DNA of 64,000 bases from positions 6,847 through 70,846 of the forward strand of contig NZ_JARUJP010000018.1 in the NCBI RefSeq assembly GCF_033659955.1, read 5' to 3'. Source of the stretch: Clostridium_AM tanneri (lineage in GTDB: Bacteria > Bacillota > Clostridia > Clostridiales > Clostridiaceae). Positions 17,084 to 25,057 of this stretch are shown here, in pieces. The position numbers and the translations under genes are program-made. Each line of letters begins with the position of its first letter. Position 1 is the first letter of the stretch. Under the pieces are notes generated by a model, which searched no databases, had not been told where the DNA came from, and saw only the letters and a program-made list of their open reading frames with translations.

Positions 17084-17932
17084 ATGAATAAGATAAATAA
17101 TAGAAAAGATTACGGAAATGAATTTTTAAACGCTTATGGCATACTGATTCCTTTTTTCCAGCACTTCTTTAGTGAAGATATTCTTCTATCTATTGCAGAT
17201 ACTGAAAAATACTTAGACATTTATGGCAATGAAAAATTGAATTTAGACGTAAAAGCTGGAGATTTAATAAGCAAAGATGGAGGAGACCAAGAAGCTATAA
17301 AAACAAAAAGGGTAGTTATAAAAAGGATACCTCAGGATATCTTTGGTATGGAAATCCAATCTATATCCATTCCTGCTCTAGATGACAATGATAAAGTTGT
17401 AGGCTGTGTATCCCTTTGTAAAAACCTAAATAGACAATACCAAGTCTCTAATCTCTCAAAAACTCTATCTTCTGCACTGCAGCAAATTAGCGAGAGTACA
17501 AACGAACTATCTTTAGGCGTACAGACTATCGCTGATGCCAATTATGCAATAACACAAAATATTTTAGATACTAATGAAGAGGTGCAAAATACAGATGAGA
17601 TACTAAACTTTGTAAGAAATGTGGCTAGGCAGACAAATCTTTTAGGTTTAAACGCTTCAATAGAAGCTGCGAGAGCTGGTGATATGGGAAAAGGCTTTAA
17701 CGTGGTAGCAAAAGAAATAAGGAAACTTTCTACCTCAAGTAGTGAATCTATAAAAAAAATAGATGAGGTTTTAAAAAGAATTCAAAGTTCTGTTTTAAGC
17801 ATATCTGATAGTATAAATGAAATTAATAATACCTTTAATAAACAAGCATCCTCTTTCCAGGAGATAAATGCCTTGATTCAAGAACTATCTGCCAGTGCTG
17901 AGGTTTTAGAAGGCATAGCAGAATCCTACTAA
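17084..17932 (+). CDS. Soluble methyl-accepting chemotaxis-like sensory protein
   Basis: A 282-aa cytoplasmic protein with no membrane segment or HAMP domain. Residues about 1-125 form a small sensor, possibly PAS-like (ILLSIADTEKYLDIY, then VVGCVSLCKNL). The C-terminal part is a short receptor signalling hairpin: the conserved tip VARQTNLLGLNASIEAARAG is followed by FNVVAKEIRKLS. The coiled coil is much shorter than in full receptors. The start follows AGGAGG; an upstream in-frame TTG is unlikely. It could modulate a CheA array or another kinase. No che genes are nearby. Confidence 0.85.
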   Translation: MNKINNRKDYGNEFLNAYGILIPFFQHFFSEDILLSIADTEKYLDIYGNEKLNLDVKAGDLISKDGGDQEAIKTKRVVIKRIPQDIFGMEIQSISIPALDDNDKVVGCVSLCKNLNRQYQVSNLSKTLSSALQQISESTNELSLGVQTIADANYAITQNILDTNEEVQNTDEILNFVRNVARQTNLLGLNASIEAARAGDMGKGFNVVAKEIRKLSTSSSESIKKIDEVLKRIQSSVLSISDSINEINNTFNKQASSFQEINALIQELSASAEVLEGIAESY

Positions 17933-17995
17933 AAAATAGGACAATCTATTCTACTTAGTAGAGGATTAAGACAGTTTATATAAGTATTATGCGAC

Positions 17996-18262
17996 ACAAA
18001 GGGAACTTAGCAATTAGACTTGGCAGCCTGTGCATGTAGGCAGTTATGTAGTGCTCTGTTAGCTCTCACATCTACCAACACACAGGCTACAAAGTTTTAA
18101 TTCTTATTCTAAGTTGCTTTTTTATCCGATGACTACCCGCTCTAATACTCCCATCTTCTCCAAAGTGTACGTTACGAGCGGCTACGTCCCTGGATTCGTT
18201 CCACTAAGAATCAGAGGGGTTGAAACCCCATCTGACTCAAGTCTTCACTTCATCGTAATATA
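17996..18262 (+). ncRNA. Large structured non-coding RNA, probable raiA family
   Basis: About 265 nt without a convincing ORF but dense with base pairing. A 5' long hairpin spans 18004-18115 (AACTTAG with CTAAGTT; GCCTGTG at 18026 with CACAGGC at 18081). A compact 3' domain is closed by CGATGA (18127) with TCATCG (18250) and encloses CCGCTC/GAGCGG, GATTC/GAATC and a GGGGTT/AACCCC hairpin flanked by CAGA/TCTG. The unusually GC-balanced core (CTACCCGCTCT at the start, GGCTACGTCCCTGGATTCG in the middle) matches my memory of a motif conserved across clostridia and bacilli, most likely the raiA RNA. An omega-RNA of a lost IS605 element is the main alternative. A terminator-like hairpin follows. 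Confidence 0.65.
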
Positions 18263-18286
18263 AATATTAAATATATGTGCTTATAT

Positions 18287-18334
18287 AAAGGACTGGTAGG
18301 TCCTTATGTCGTAAGACTTTTACCAGCCCCTTTT
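18287..18334 (+). terminator. Terminator-like hairpin after the structured RNA
   Basis: AAAGG.CTGGTA pairs with TACCAG.CCCCTTTT, with a small inner CTTA/TAAG stem. It sits 30 nt past the RNA's closing helix. Confidence 0.5.
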
Positions 18335-18467
18335 CAAAATTCTCCACTGTATAAATTATTTTATTATATTAATTTATTATCATTCCAAGGAATGTTTTAT
18401 ACTCTTATAATTACACAAATATCATTTACACATGCTCCGCATATTTTTATTGACTGTATTATTCACA

Positions 18468-18557
18468 TAACAAAATTTTGAAAGCACTAAAAATAGGTGT
18501 GTAGGTAGAGGCATACTGCTTAACACACCGGTGTTCAGTGCTTCAAACTTTTGTTAC
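18468..18557. repeat. Palindromic repeat element, copy 2 (short form)
   Basis: About 90 nt. It shares with copy 1 (2174-2425) the left segment GCACTAAAAATAGG..GTAGGTAGAGG.ATACTGC and the right segment CACACCGGTGTTCAGTGC, but lacks the central 170-nt hairpin. The outer arms (TAACAAAA..TTGAAAGCACT and AGTGCTTCAA..TTTTGTTA) differ from those of copy 1 yet pair with each other. It lies 16 nt past the stop of the minus-strand DUF5667 gene and probably acts as its terminator. Confidence 0.75.
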
Positions 18558-18572
18558 GTATAATACCTATTC

Positions 18573-19664
18573 TTAGTCTTCATTTTTTTCTTTATCTTTG
18601 TCCTTATTCTCTTTCTTGTTTTCCTTTATTTTTTCTTTTTTATCTTTTTTTTCATCCTTATGTTCCTTTTCTACTTTAACATTTATTTCAACGCTTCCTG
18701 TATTATTTACAGCTTTTGGAGCAGTAGAACTATTCCCAGTACTGTTCAAAGTTTTAGAACTATCTTTGCTTGCTTCACTGTTACTTGCCTTTAATTGTTC
18801 ATTGGTTAAAACTTTGCTATCCTCTTTAATGCTCTCTGCAGCTTTTACTGCTTCTTTACCTTCTTCTTTAGTTATAGTTCCATTTTTAACTTCTGCTTTA
18901 AGTTGTTTCTTTAGCTGACCTACTCCGCCTTTCATTACCTCTTTCTTCTCTGCTACTATCTTAGAAAATTTCTCTTTTTGCGCTGTCAATGCTTCTTGTT
19001 TTTCTTTTAATGTGTTTTCAGCTATTTTTATCTCCTCTGCATTGCCTGATTTTTTAATCTCTTCCAACTTCTTTTCTGCTTCTTTTACTGCTTTTTTCTC
19101 CTCTATTAAAGCTTGTCTTTCTTTTGCAACTGCTATTATAGCCTCTTTCTTAGCAGTTTGCATCTCTATAACTAGAGCTATAGTTTCCTTTGCCTTATCA
19201 GGAAGCTTACTTTGCAAATTTTTAAGTACTTCTATAGATTTTTCCTGTCTTTCACTTATTTTTTCTTCTAAATTCTTTAATTTATCTAGCTTTTCACTAT
19301 CTTGTTCCTTATCTACAGTGGTTTTTTCTACCGTTTCCTGAACCTTGTCAACAGCATCATTCATCTTATTGTTATAGTCATTAATAGCTTCATTGGAAAG
19401 ATCTGTTTTTTCTTTCTCAGCCATTACTTCACTTTCTCCTAGTCTTTCCTCTGCAACTTCTATCAATACCTCTGCCTTATTTTCTCCAGTACTTAGATTT
19501 ATCTTTATGTTATCTATGGCTTTATCTATTGGGTATAAAATTGTACTATCGGGAGTTACTCCTGCCTGTTCTTTTAAAGTTTCAACACTTCCATCAGCTA
19601 GTACCTTCCCCGTAATATTTAAAGATACTGTTAATGCTGTAATAAATAATATTAACTTTTTCAT
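18573..19664 (-). CDS. Secreted DUF5667-type protein, lysine/glutamate-rich
   Basis: A 363-aa exported protein. An N-terminal signal peptide (MKKLILFITALTVSLNITG, cleaved near VLADG) is followed by the DUF5667 signature: an early GVTPDSTILYPIDKAIDNIKI, then a long charged helical region likely to form coiled coils (AEERLGESEVMAEKEK onward). The last about 90 residues are Ser/Asn-rich and then almost entirely Lys/Glu/Asp. It is divergent from sigI, and both promoter regions carry matching elements, so it is probably part of the SigI regulon. The molecular role is unknown; a cell-surface stress function is inference. Confidence 0.82.
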   Translation of the reverse strand: MKKLILFITALTVSLNITGKVLADGSVETLKEQAGVTPDSTILYPIDKAIDNIKINLSTGENKAEVLIEVAEERLGESEVMAEKEKTDLSNEAINDYNNKMNDAVDKVQETVEKTTVDKEQDSEKLDKLKNLEEKISERQEKSIEVLKNLQSKLPDKAKETIALVIEMQTAKKEAIIAVAKERQALIEEKKAVKEAEKKLEEIKKSGNAEEIKIAENTLKEKQEALTAQKEKFSKIVAEKKEVMKGGVGQLKKQLKAEVKNGTITKEEGKEAVKAAESIKEDSKVLTNEQLKASNSEASKDSSKTLNSTGNSSTAPKAVNNTGSVEINVKVEKEHKDEKKDKKEKIKENKKENKDKDKEKNED

Positions 19665-19709
19665 GTAAATTCCTCCTTAAGATTCTTTTATATTCTTGTC
19701 ATAGATATT

Positions 19710-19739
19710 TACGGTTAAGCTTCCTACATTTTAGGGGGT
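19710..19739 (-). promoter_or_regulatory. Candidate SigI-type promoter for the DUF5667 gene
   Basis: On the minus strand ACCCCC is followed 20 nt later by CGTA, upstream of the DUF5667 start. SigI promoters are known for a C-rich -35 and a CGAA/CGTA -10. The spacing is longer than I would expect, so this is tentative. Confidence 0.4.
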
Positions 19740-19821
19740 ACTTTCAAAAACTTTTTAAGTTATTATTAAGTGTAAATAAACTTTTCATTAATGTTAACGA
19801 AAAAATATATATAATTTATAT

Positions 19822-19850
19822 ACCCCTTTAAATTAACTATGTTTCTCGTA
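19822..19850 (+). promoter_or_regulatory. Candidate SigI-type promoter for sigI-rsgI
   Basis: ACCCCT is followed 19 nt later by CGTA, 21 nt before the sigI start. It mirrors the element on the opposite strand, consistent with autoregulation of sigI. Confidence 0.4.
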
Positions 19851-19870
19851 TTTATGAATGAGGTGATCAA

Positions 19871-20554
19871 ATGAACCTGAATGGACAATTAATTGATAAC
19901 AGAAATGATTTTATAGAAAGAAATAAAAAGTTTATATATAATACTACTGCATCAATCTGTAAAAGAACTCTTCAGTGGGAAAATGATGATGAACTTAGTA
20001 TTGCACTAATAGCTTTTAACAATGCCTGTGATACATATGTAGAAAATAAAGGTAACTTTCTTAGCTATGCTAAGGTTTTAATAAAAAATGCTCTTATAGA
20101 CTATTTCAGAAAAAGTTCTAACAACCCATATTTGATTTTTAACTCTGAGGATGAGGATACAGAATACATATATGATAAAGATTCCTTGACTAATTATGAA
20201 ATTGAACAAGAAAATTTGCGAAGAAGTGAGGAAATAATTGCTTTTTCTAATGAGTTGAAGAGATACAAGCTTTCCTTTGAGGATTTGGTAAAATCATCTC
20301 CTAGTCATAAGGACACAAAGGATAAACTGCTAAATCTATGCTTAGCCTGCTCAGATGAAGCTTCTATACTGGAATATATCAAAAGTTCTAAAAAGTTGCC
20401 TGTTAAAGAAATATGCATTTTAGCTGGAGCAAATAGAAAATTTATAGAGAAATGGAGGAGATACATCTTAACTTTAATTTTAATTTTTTCAAATAAAGAA
20501 TACATTTATCTAAGGTCTTATTTAAATATAAAAGTAGGTGTTTATAATGGATAA
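19871..20554 (+). CDS. sigI: RNA polymerase sigma factor SigI
   Basis: A 227-aa alternative sigma factor of the SigI group. Region 2 is visible in the N-terminal third (NKKFIYNTTASICKRTL through NKGNFLSYAKVLIKNALIDY), including the FLSYA..LI...LIDYFRK block. The C-terminal SigI-specific DNA-binding region contains LPVKEICILAGANRKFIEKWRRY, an HTH. The gene overlaps the next one, rsgI, by 8 nt. In Bacillus and Clostridium SigI responds to heat or extracellular polysaccharides through its RsgI partner; which applies here is unknown. Confidence 0.92.
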   Translation: MNLNGQLIDNRNDFIERNKKFIYNTTASICKRTLQWENDDELSIALIAFNNACDTYVENKGNFLSYAKVLIKNALIDYFRKSSNNPYLIFNSEDEDTEYIYDKDSLTNYEIEQENLRRSEEIIAFSNELKRYKLSFEDLVKSSPSHKDTKDKLLNLCLACSDEASILEYIKSSKKLPVKEICILAGANRKFIEKWRRYILTLILIFSNKEYIYLRSYLNIKVGVYNG

Positions 20555-21533
20555 TACAACTGGAATTGTAATGGAAATCAAAAAAAATATCGCTTATTTA
20601 ATGACCTCTACTGGTGAATTTACGAAGGTAAAAGTAGATAAAAGTAAGCCTGTTCCTTCTATAGGCTCTCAGTATAGCGGTCTTCCTGTACAAAATGTTT
20701 TTATGAATAATAATTTACTAAGATACACCTCTGCAGCCTGTTTAGCACTAGTAATATTTTTAAGCGGCGGCACCGCATATACTTACTACAAGCCTGTGTC
20801 TACGGTCACAGTAAGTATAAACCCATCAATGGAACTTAAATCAAATCTCTGGAATAGGGTGATTTATGTTAGTCCATTAAATGAAGATGGTAATAAACTA
20901 CTTAAGGAAATCTCTGTTAAGAATAAAGCTGTAGACGATGCGTTAACAAACATTTTGGAGCAAGCTAAAAAAGACAATTTTATAAACGATAATTATAAAA
21001 AAGACAATAAAGTTATTACTATAAATATATCTGGAAAAGATATGAAACTTTCTTCTTTCCAAAAAGAAGTGAAAAGAGATAATCTAAATACAAGTATAGA
21101 TATTAATGGCACTAATATTTTTAATAATTCTTCTAATAAAACAAATGATAATCCATCCTCTACTGATAACAAGGATACTAAGCCAGGTAAAGATAGCCTA
21201 AATAATAATATGATTAATAATAATGGGGATAAAAGTGGGTCTAATGGATCTGCAGATTTAGGTGAAAATAATGCCGCCGGTAAAAGTAAAGGAAATAATT
21301 CTAATAATAATGGTAATAAGAAAAATAATAGCACTAATCCCTCTTCAAAAAACTTAAAGGATGACAGCTACTACAAAGATAATTCAAAAAATAAAAATAA
21401 TTATAATAAAGCTAGCGATGATGATAAATACGAAGATTCTCATAAAAAAGAAAAAAATAATCAATCAGAAAGTAAGCACTATGAGGATGATAAAAAAGTT
21501 AAAAAGAGTGATAATGATAAAAAAGAGTATTAA
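20547..21533 (+). CDS. rsgI: Anti-sigma-I factor RsgI-like membrane protein
   Basis: A 328-aa single-pass protein. Residues about 1-50 form the cytoplasmic RsgI N-terminal domain (TGIVMEIKKNIAYLMTSTGE) that binds SigI. A membrane helix lies at about 58-78 (LRYTSAACLALVIFLSGGTA). The following extracellular domain has the conserved block STVTVSINPSMELK followed by WNRVI. From about residue 195 the protein is a low-complexity tail of Asn, Asp, Ser and Lys with no carbohydrate-binding module, unlike cellulosomal RsgI proteins. The start overlaps the end of sigI, so the two are translationally coupled. Confidence 0.9.
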   Translation: MDNTTGIVMEIKKNIAYLMTSTGEFTKVKVDKSKPVPSIGSQYSGLPVQNVFMNNNLLRYTSAACLALVIFLSGGTAYTYYKPVSTVTVSINPSMELKSNLWNRVIYVSPLNEDGNKLLKEISVKNKAVDDALTNILEQAKKDNFINDNYKKDNKVITINISGKDMKLSSFQKEVKRDNLNTSIDINGTNIFNNSSNKTNDNPSSTDNKDTKPGKDSLNNNMINNNGDKSGSNGSADLGENNAAGKSKGNNSNNNGNKKNNSTNPSSKNLKDDSYYKDNSKNKNNYNKASDDDKYEDSHKKEKNNQSESKHYEDDKKVKKSDNDKKEY

Positions 21534-21548
21534 CTAATACACTTTTCT

Positions 21549-21581
21549 AATGGGCAGTTGACAACAATCATCTGCCCATTA
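21549..21581. terminator. Terminator between convergent genes
   Basis: AATGGGCAG and CTGCCCATT form a 9-bp stem between rsgI and the next minus-strand gene. The U-run is weak. Confidence 0.6.
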
Positions 21582-22208
21582 TCAGTCTATATTACAAATT
21601 TTATCCAACTTTTTTAGCACCTGTCTATATCCTTCTTTAATTGCATCATTATCATATAAATCTTCATAACAGGTGTCATCTATATTTACATCTAATATTT
21701 TTTTCCAGTTGTCTCCATAGAGCTTTTTTAGGAACATTTGACAATCCATTTTTATTAAATCATAATTTTTATTATCAAAGTAGTTAAAATTATTTGTGTC
21801 TCTATTTAGCTTTTCTATAAGCCCATAGAGCTGATATATGTAACTTAATTCCTTTAACTTGAAACCATTTTTCAGATAGGCTACACCGCTAGAGTATTCC
21901 CTATCCATTGGAACAGGATACAACTCTACCTCCCCGTTGTTTTTAAAGCTCTGTAAAACTCTTGCACTACTAAATAAAGCAGTACAAATATCTAGCCTTA
22001 TAATATTTGCATATTCTCTGCTTCTTCTCATTCTAGTATCTTCTGCATATTTTCTATTATCTTCCACTATCTTATTTTGAACTTCAATAGTTTTATCCGT
22101 AGATTTCTTAGTTATAATCCAGCTGAATATTCCTCCCACTATTGCACCAAGTAAAATAGATATAGAGGAAATAAGGGTTGCTGGTAAGTCTGTAAATATT
22201 CTAAGCAT
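21582..22208 (-). CDS. Hypothetical membrane-anchored protein
   Basis: A 208-aa protein that I do not recognise. One N-terminal membrane helix (LISSISILLGAIVGGIFSWII, about 12-32) is followed by a charged coiled stretch and a helical soluble domain to the end. The layout resembles small phage- or host-encoded membrane sensors, but no motif is diagnostic. The ribosome site GAGGTG supports the start. It lies convergent to rsgI and could be unrelated to it. Confidence 0.6.
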   Translation of the reverse strand: MLRIFTDLPATLISSISILLGAIVGGIFSWIITKKSTDKTIEVQNKIVEDNRKYAEDTRMRRSREYANIIRLDICTALFSSARVLQSFKNNGEVELYPVPMDREYSSGVAYLKNGFKLKELSYIYQLYGLIEKLNRDTNNFNYFDNKNYDLIKMDCQMFLKKLYGDNWKKILDVNIDDTCYEDLYDNDAIKEGYRQVLKKLDKICNID

Positions 22209-22318
22209 TTCTTCACCTCAATTTAGCACCAATACTTTTACAAGTATTATATTTTCCCGGAAATTCTATTTTATACTTAGTGGAATTGGCATATACTATT
22301 TGTAAGGAAGTGATTGTT

Positions 22319-22600
22319 TTGATAATTGGCACAGCAAAAATTAATTTATTTGCAGGTTGGGTTCATTCTTTAAAGGAAAAAAGAATGGTAGTTAAAAGCA
22401 TTATTGATAAAGTGAAGCACAAATTTAATGTATCTATTGCTGAAATAGAAAATCAGAATTTACATCAATCCATAGTTATAGGTATAGCCTGTGTTAGCAA
22501 TGATAAAAGACATGCGGATAGTACAATGCAAAATGTAATTAATTTTATAGAAGATAACACCGATGCTGTTCTTCAAAGTGTGGAAACAGAGGTATTCTAA
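22319..22600 (+). CDS. DUF503 family protein (YlxP-like)
   Basis: A 93-aa protein of the DUF503/YlxP family, small alpha-beta proteins usually found beside rbfA, though here it is alone. Family blocks are HSLKEKRMVVKSIIDKVKHK, FNVSIAEIE and the C-terminal acidic ED. The start is taken as TTG, since AAGGAAG lies 8 nt upstream; an upstream in-frame ATG at 22280 has no ribosome site. Function is unknown. Confidence 0.85.
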   Translation: MIIGTAKINLFAGWVHSLKEKRMVVKSIIDKVKHKFNVSIAEIENQNLHQSIVIGIACVSNDKRHADSTMQNVINFIEDNTDAVLQSVETEVF

Positions 22601-22629
22601 AGACTTAACTTCATAATTTCCCATGCACA

Positions 22630-22680
22630 AAAACACTGCTGGTAAATACTGTTTATTAGCAGTGTTTCTAGAACTTTTTT
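22630..22680 (+). terminator. Terminator of the DUF503 gene
   Basis: AAACACTGCT and AGCAGTGTTT form a 10-bp stem, followed by CTAGAACTTTTTT. Confidence 0.75.
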
Positions 22681-22682
22681 CA

Positions 22683-22976
22683 CTATGAATCTTTATTTTT
22701 GCTACAAATTCTATTAGTATTTTCTAAAAGATCATGCATAAAATTTGATCCTCTTGATATTAAAATTCCTGTAAGTATCATTCCAACATAAGGTATATGG
22801 ATAGGTAGTCCTACGGAATTCATAAAGTCTATATTAGCACCAATAGCTACAAGTTCACCAAAAGCTACAGAGCCTACCCTATCATAGCTAAACTTTCCAT
22901 TTTGCCAGAATAACTTTGTAGTTTCCCATAAAGCCTCAACTATTAATGCAGCGACAACATACTGGATAAGATTCAT
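22683..22976 (-). CDS. Small membrane protein, holin-like size
   Basis: A 97-aa protein with an N-terminal hydrophobic helix (IQYVVAALIVEALWETTKLF) and another hydrophobic stretch near residues 58-75 (IHIPYVGMILTGILISRG). The pattern ending in GILISRGSNFMHDLLE recalls small holin-like or phage-tail-associated membrane proteins in clostridia, but no phage genes surround it. GGAGGT precedes the start. Function unknown. Confidence 0.6.
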   Translation of the reverse strand: MNLIQYVVAALIVEALWETTKLFWQNGKFSYDRVGSVAFGELVAIGANIDFMNSVGLPIHIPYVGMILTGILISRGSNFMHDLLENTNRICSKNKDS

Positions 22977-23134
22977 TTATACCTCCGGCTAAAATTGTTA
23001 ATATCAAGAAATATATATGTTGCTTACATACATATATGAACATATTTAATAACTAAGTTTAAAACTTTGTTTATCTGCCTGTATTTCTCCATAAGTTATC
23101 ATATAGAATAATATTTACTTATTTTTTCAGGTTT

Positions 23135-23614
23135 CTATTTTGTTTTATAAGTCACAACTGCTTCCTTGCCAGCCTGAACCAGCATATCAATATCATATTT
23201 CAGTTCCTTTAAGTTATCTGGATTAGTTATCAGCACAGGTGTAATTAGTGAATATCCCTTATCTTTTATAAGATTCCTATCAATTTTTATAACCGGCATT
23301 CCTGCTTTAACTTTACTTCCTTCTTGTATTAACCTTTCAAAACCAGCTCCATCTAACTCAACTGTATCAATTCCTATATGAACTAGTAACTCTACTCCAT
23401 TGTTTAGCAGCATACCAAAAGCATGATTAGTTTTAAATATTATAGATATAACGCCATCAGCAGGCGCTACTACAACATCACTGGTAGAGTCAATTCCAAC
23501 CCCATCTCCAGCCATTTTTTGTGAGAAAACTGGGTCTGGCACCTCTGACAAATCTATAACCTTTCCTGAAACTGGAGCAACTAGTTTAAATTCTTTTTTT
23601 AAAAAGCCAAACAT
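23135..23614 (-). CDS. PTS glucose-type IIA component
   Basis: A 159-aa stand-alone EIIA-Glc-type phosphocarrier. The fold signature APVSGKVIDLSEVPDPVFSQ, the first active-site region (HAFGMLLNNG) and the phosphorylated histidine in LLVHIGIDTVEL are all present. The family accepts phosphate from HPr and passes it to IIB domains of sugar permeases that lack their own IIA. No PTS permease is adjacent, so it probably serves several transporters encoded elsewhere. The ribosome site AGGAGG is strong. Confidence 0.93.
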   Translation of the reverse strand: MFGFLKKEFKLVAPVSGKVIDLSEVPDPVFSQKMAGDGVGIDSTSDVVVAPADGVISIIFKTNHAFGMLLNNGVELLVHIGIDTVELDGAGFERLIQEGSKVKAGMPVIKIDRNLIKDKGYSLITPVLITNPDNLKELKYDIDMLVQAGKEAVVTYKTK

Positions 23615-23667
23615 TACTTAAACGCCTCCTATTTAATTGTGGAATTCTTTAATATCTCTAATAGAAC

Positions 23668-23704
23668 GAAAAAAATACCAAGTAATAGATACTACTTGGT
23701 ATTT
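23668..23704 (-). terminator. Terminator of tRNA-Ile
   Basis: On the minus strand, AAATACCAAGTA and TACTTGGTATTT form a 12-bp stem that runs straight into TTTTTT, 9 nt past the tRNA. Confidence 0.9.
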
Positions 23705-23712
23705 CCATCATT

Positions 23713-23789
<77 letters not shown>

Positions 23790-23915
23790 GTAATTTACAA
23801 GCTATATGATAGCATACTTAGAGATAAATGTCAATATACCTATGAATTATTATTACAAGAAAGTAAAGACTTGCATCAATATTATTGCAAGCCAAGCCGG
23901 TTAATTCTAATGGTT

Positions 23916-24587
23916 TTATTTTTTTAAAATACTTAAGTTTAATGAAGAATCTAACTCTGCTAGAAATACCTCTTCTTTATAATTATTTATCCCTTGCTTT
24001 TTCATTTCTCCAATTATCCATTCCTTAGAACGGCCAATATGTTTTAAGTTAGGCATAATTATACTGCCATCCATCACTAGTGGTATAGTTAAACTTTTTG
24101 TAGAACTCTCTATATTCAAATCTTTTAATTGAACTGGTCTGTTTTGTTCCTTAGGAAATGCAGATAGGGTTCCTTGAGGTTCTATAATAGCAGTTTCTAC
24201 CTCTGAAACTTTATCAAAGCCCTTTTCTCTTAAAAGGCCCTCCAATTGGTTTAAACTTAGACTTAACCTATTTAAAGCTGCCTTATCAATCTGTCCATTT
24301 TTAATTACTATTGTAGCTGTATGCTCTAGAACTGGTGTAAGTCTATTTATCATAGCCAAACGAGAAGTTATTGACATAAGCAACACTAGAACTCCTGAGC
24401 CAAAAACTGATTTTAACACTACCTTATCTACCAAGGGTTCCGCAGCAACATTTGCCAATATCATAACACCAGCTACTTCATAAGCAGTCATTTCAGATAT
24501 AGCTTTCTTAGTCAATATTCTAGAGCATAAATATGTGAAAAAATAAACTAGTATAACTCTTATAGAGTAAGCTAAGACATCCTTCAT
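23916..24587 (-). CDS. DUF421 family membrane protein (YetF/YrbG-like)
   Basis: A 223-aa protein of the DUF421 group. Three N-terminal membrane helices are followed by a cytoplasmic alpha-beta domain with the typical LEGLLREKGFDKVSEVETAIIEPQGTLS region (residues about 130-155). The family is common in spore formers and some members affect spore or membrane properties. It is followed upstream on the same strand by a DUF4363 gene (84-nt gap), a recurrent clostridial pairing, so the two are probably co-transcribed. Confidence 0.88.
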   Translation of the reverse strand: MKDVLAYSIRVILVYFFTYLCSRILTKKAISEMTAYEVAGVMILANVAAEPLVDKVVLKSVFGSGVLVLLMSITSRLAMINRLTPVLEHTATIVIKNGQIDKAALNRLSLSLNQLEGLLREKGFDKVSEVETAIIEPQGTLSAFPKEQNRPVQLKDLNIESSTKSLTIPLVMDGSIIMPNLKHIGRSKEWIIGEMKKQGINNYKEEVFLAELDSSLNLSILKK

Positions 24588-24670
24588 AATTCTTTATAGT
24601 TACGAAAACTAAACTAAAACGTAACTTTCCTCCTTTAACCGAATATTTTTGCTAAACCACTTTGAAGTTC

Positions 24671-25057
24671 TTATGGGCCACTAAAGGGTTTCATAACCAA
24701 GTTTAGAGTTTCTTTCAGTGCTCCTACATATTCAATGGCGGCCTCCTGTTCATGTTTTACTGTGATTTCTAGCTGTCCTAAAGTATGTTCAAAGGTTGTA
24801 AATATTTCTGTTGCATTGTTCATTTGAACAAATAGCCTATTTTTTTTATAAGTATCTTTCAGTATATTCATCTCCGCCTTTGCCTCATTCCAATTTCTAT
24901 CTTGAATGCTTTCTTCTATTTTATTTAGCTGCAAAAGAATACTATCTCTAGGAATTATATTTTCAAAAACAATCCATACAGTAATAAAAGAAAGTAACCA
25001 AACAACCGCTACCTTATATCCCATATTTTTATAGCCAAACGTATCTATCACTCCCAT
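24671..25057 (-). CDS. DUF4363 family protein
   Basis: A 128-aa protein with one N-terminal membrane helix (VAVVWLLSFITVWIVFENI) and a helical extracytoplasmic domain (WNEAKAEMNILKDTYKKN, then EQEAAIEYVGALKETL) typical of DUF4363. It lies directly before the DUF421 gene. The ribosome site is weak and the start could be a few codons away. Function unknown; the conserved pairing hints at a shared complex. Confidence 0.78.
   Translation of the reverse strand: MGVIDTFGYKNMGYKVAVVWLLSFITVWIVFENIIPRDSILLQLNKIEESIQDRNWNEAKAEMNILKDTYKKNRLFVQMNNATEIFTTFEHTLGQLEITVKHEQEAAIEYVGALKETLNLVMKPFSGP

Noticed and set aside
17996..18262. The structured RNA as an omega-RNA of an IS605-type element
   Set aside because: No tnpB or tnpA remnant is seen in the flanks, and a closing helix spans the conserved domain, which fits a free-standing RNA better. 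It is kept as the main alternative rather than excluded.
18275..18481. 68-codon open frame on the plus strand after the structured RNA
   Set aside because: It runs through the terminator-like hairpin, has no ribosome site and no protein-like composition.
20993..21334. Leucine-rich open frame antisense to rsgI
   Set aside because: It is the reverse complement of the Asn/Asp/Lys low-complexity tail, so its leucines are an artefact.
22683..22976. Small membrane protein as a prophage holin
   Set aside because: No phage genes nearby and no endolysin adjacent; the resemblance is only in size and hydrophobicity.
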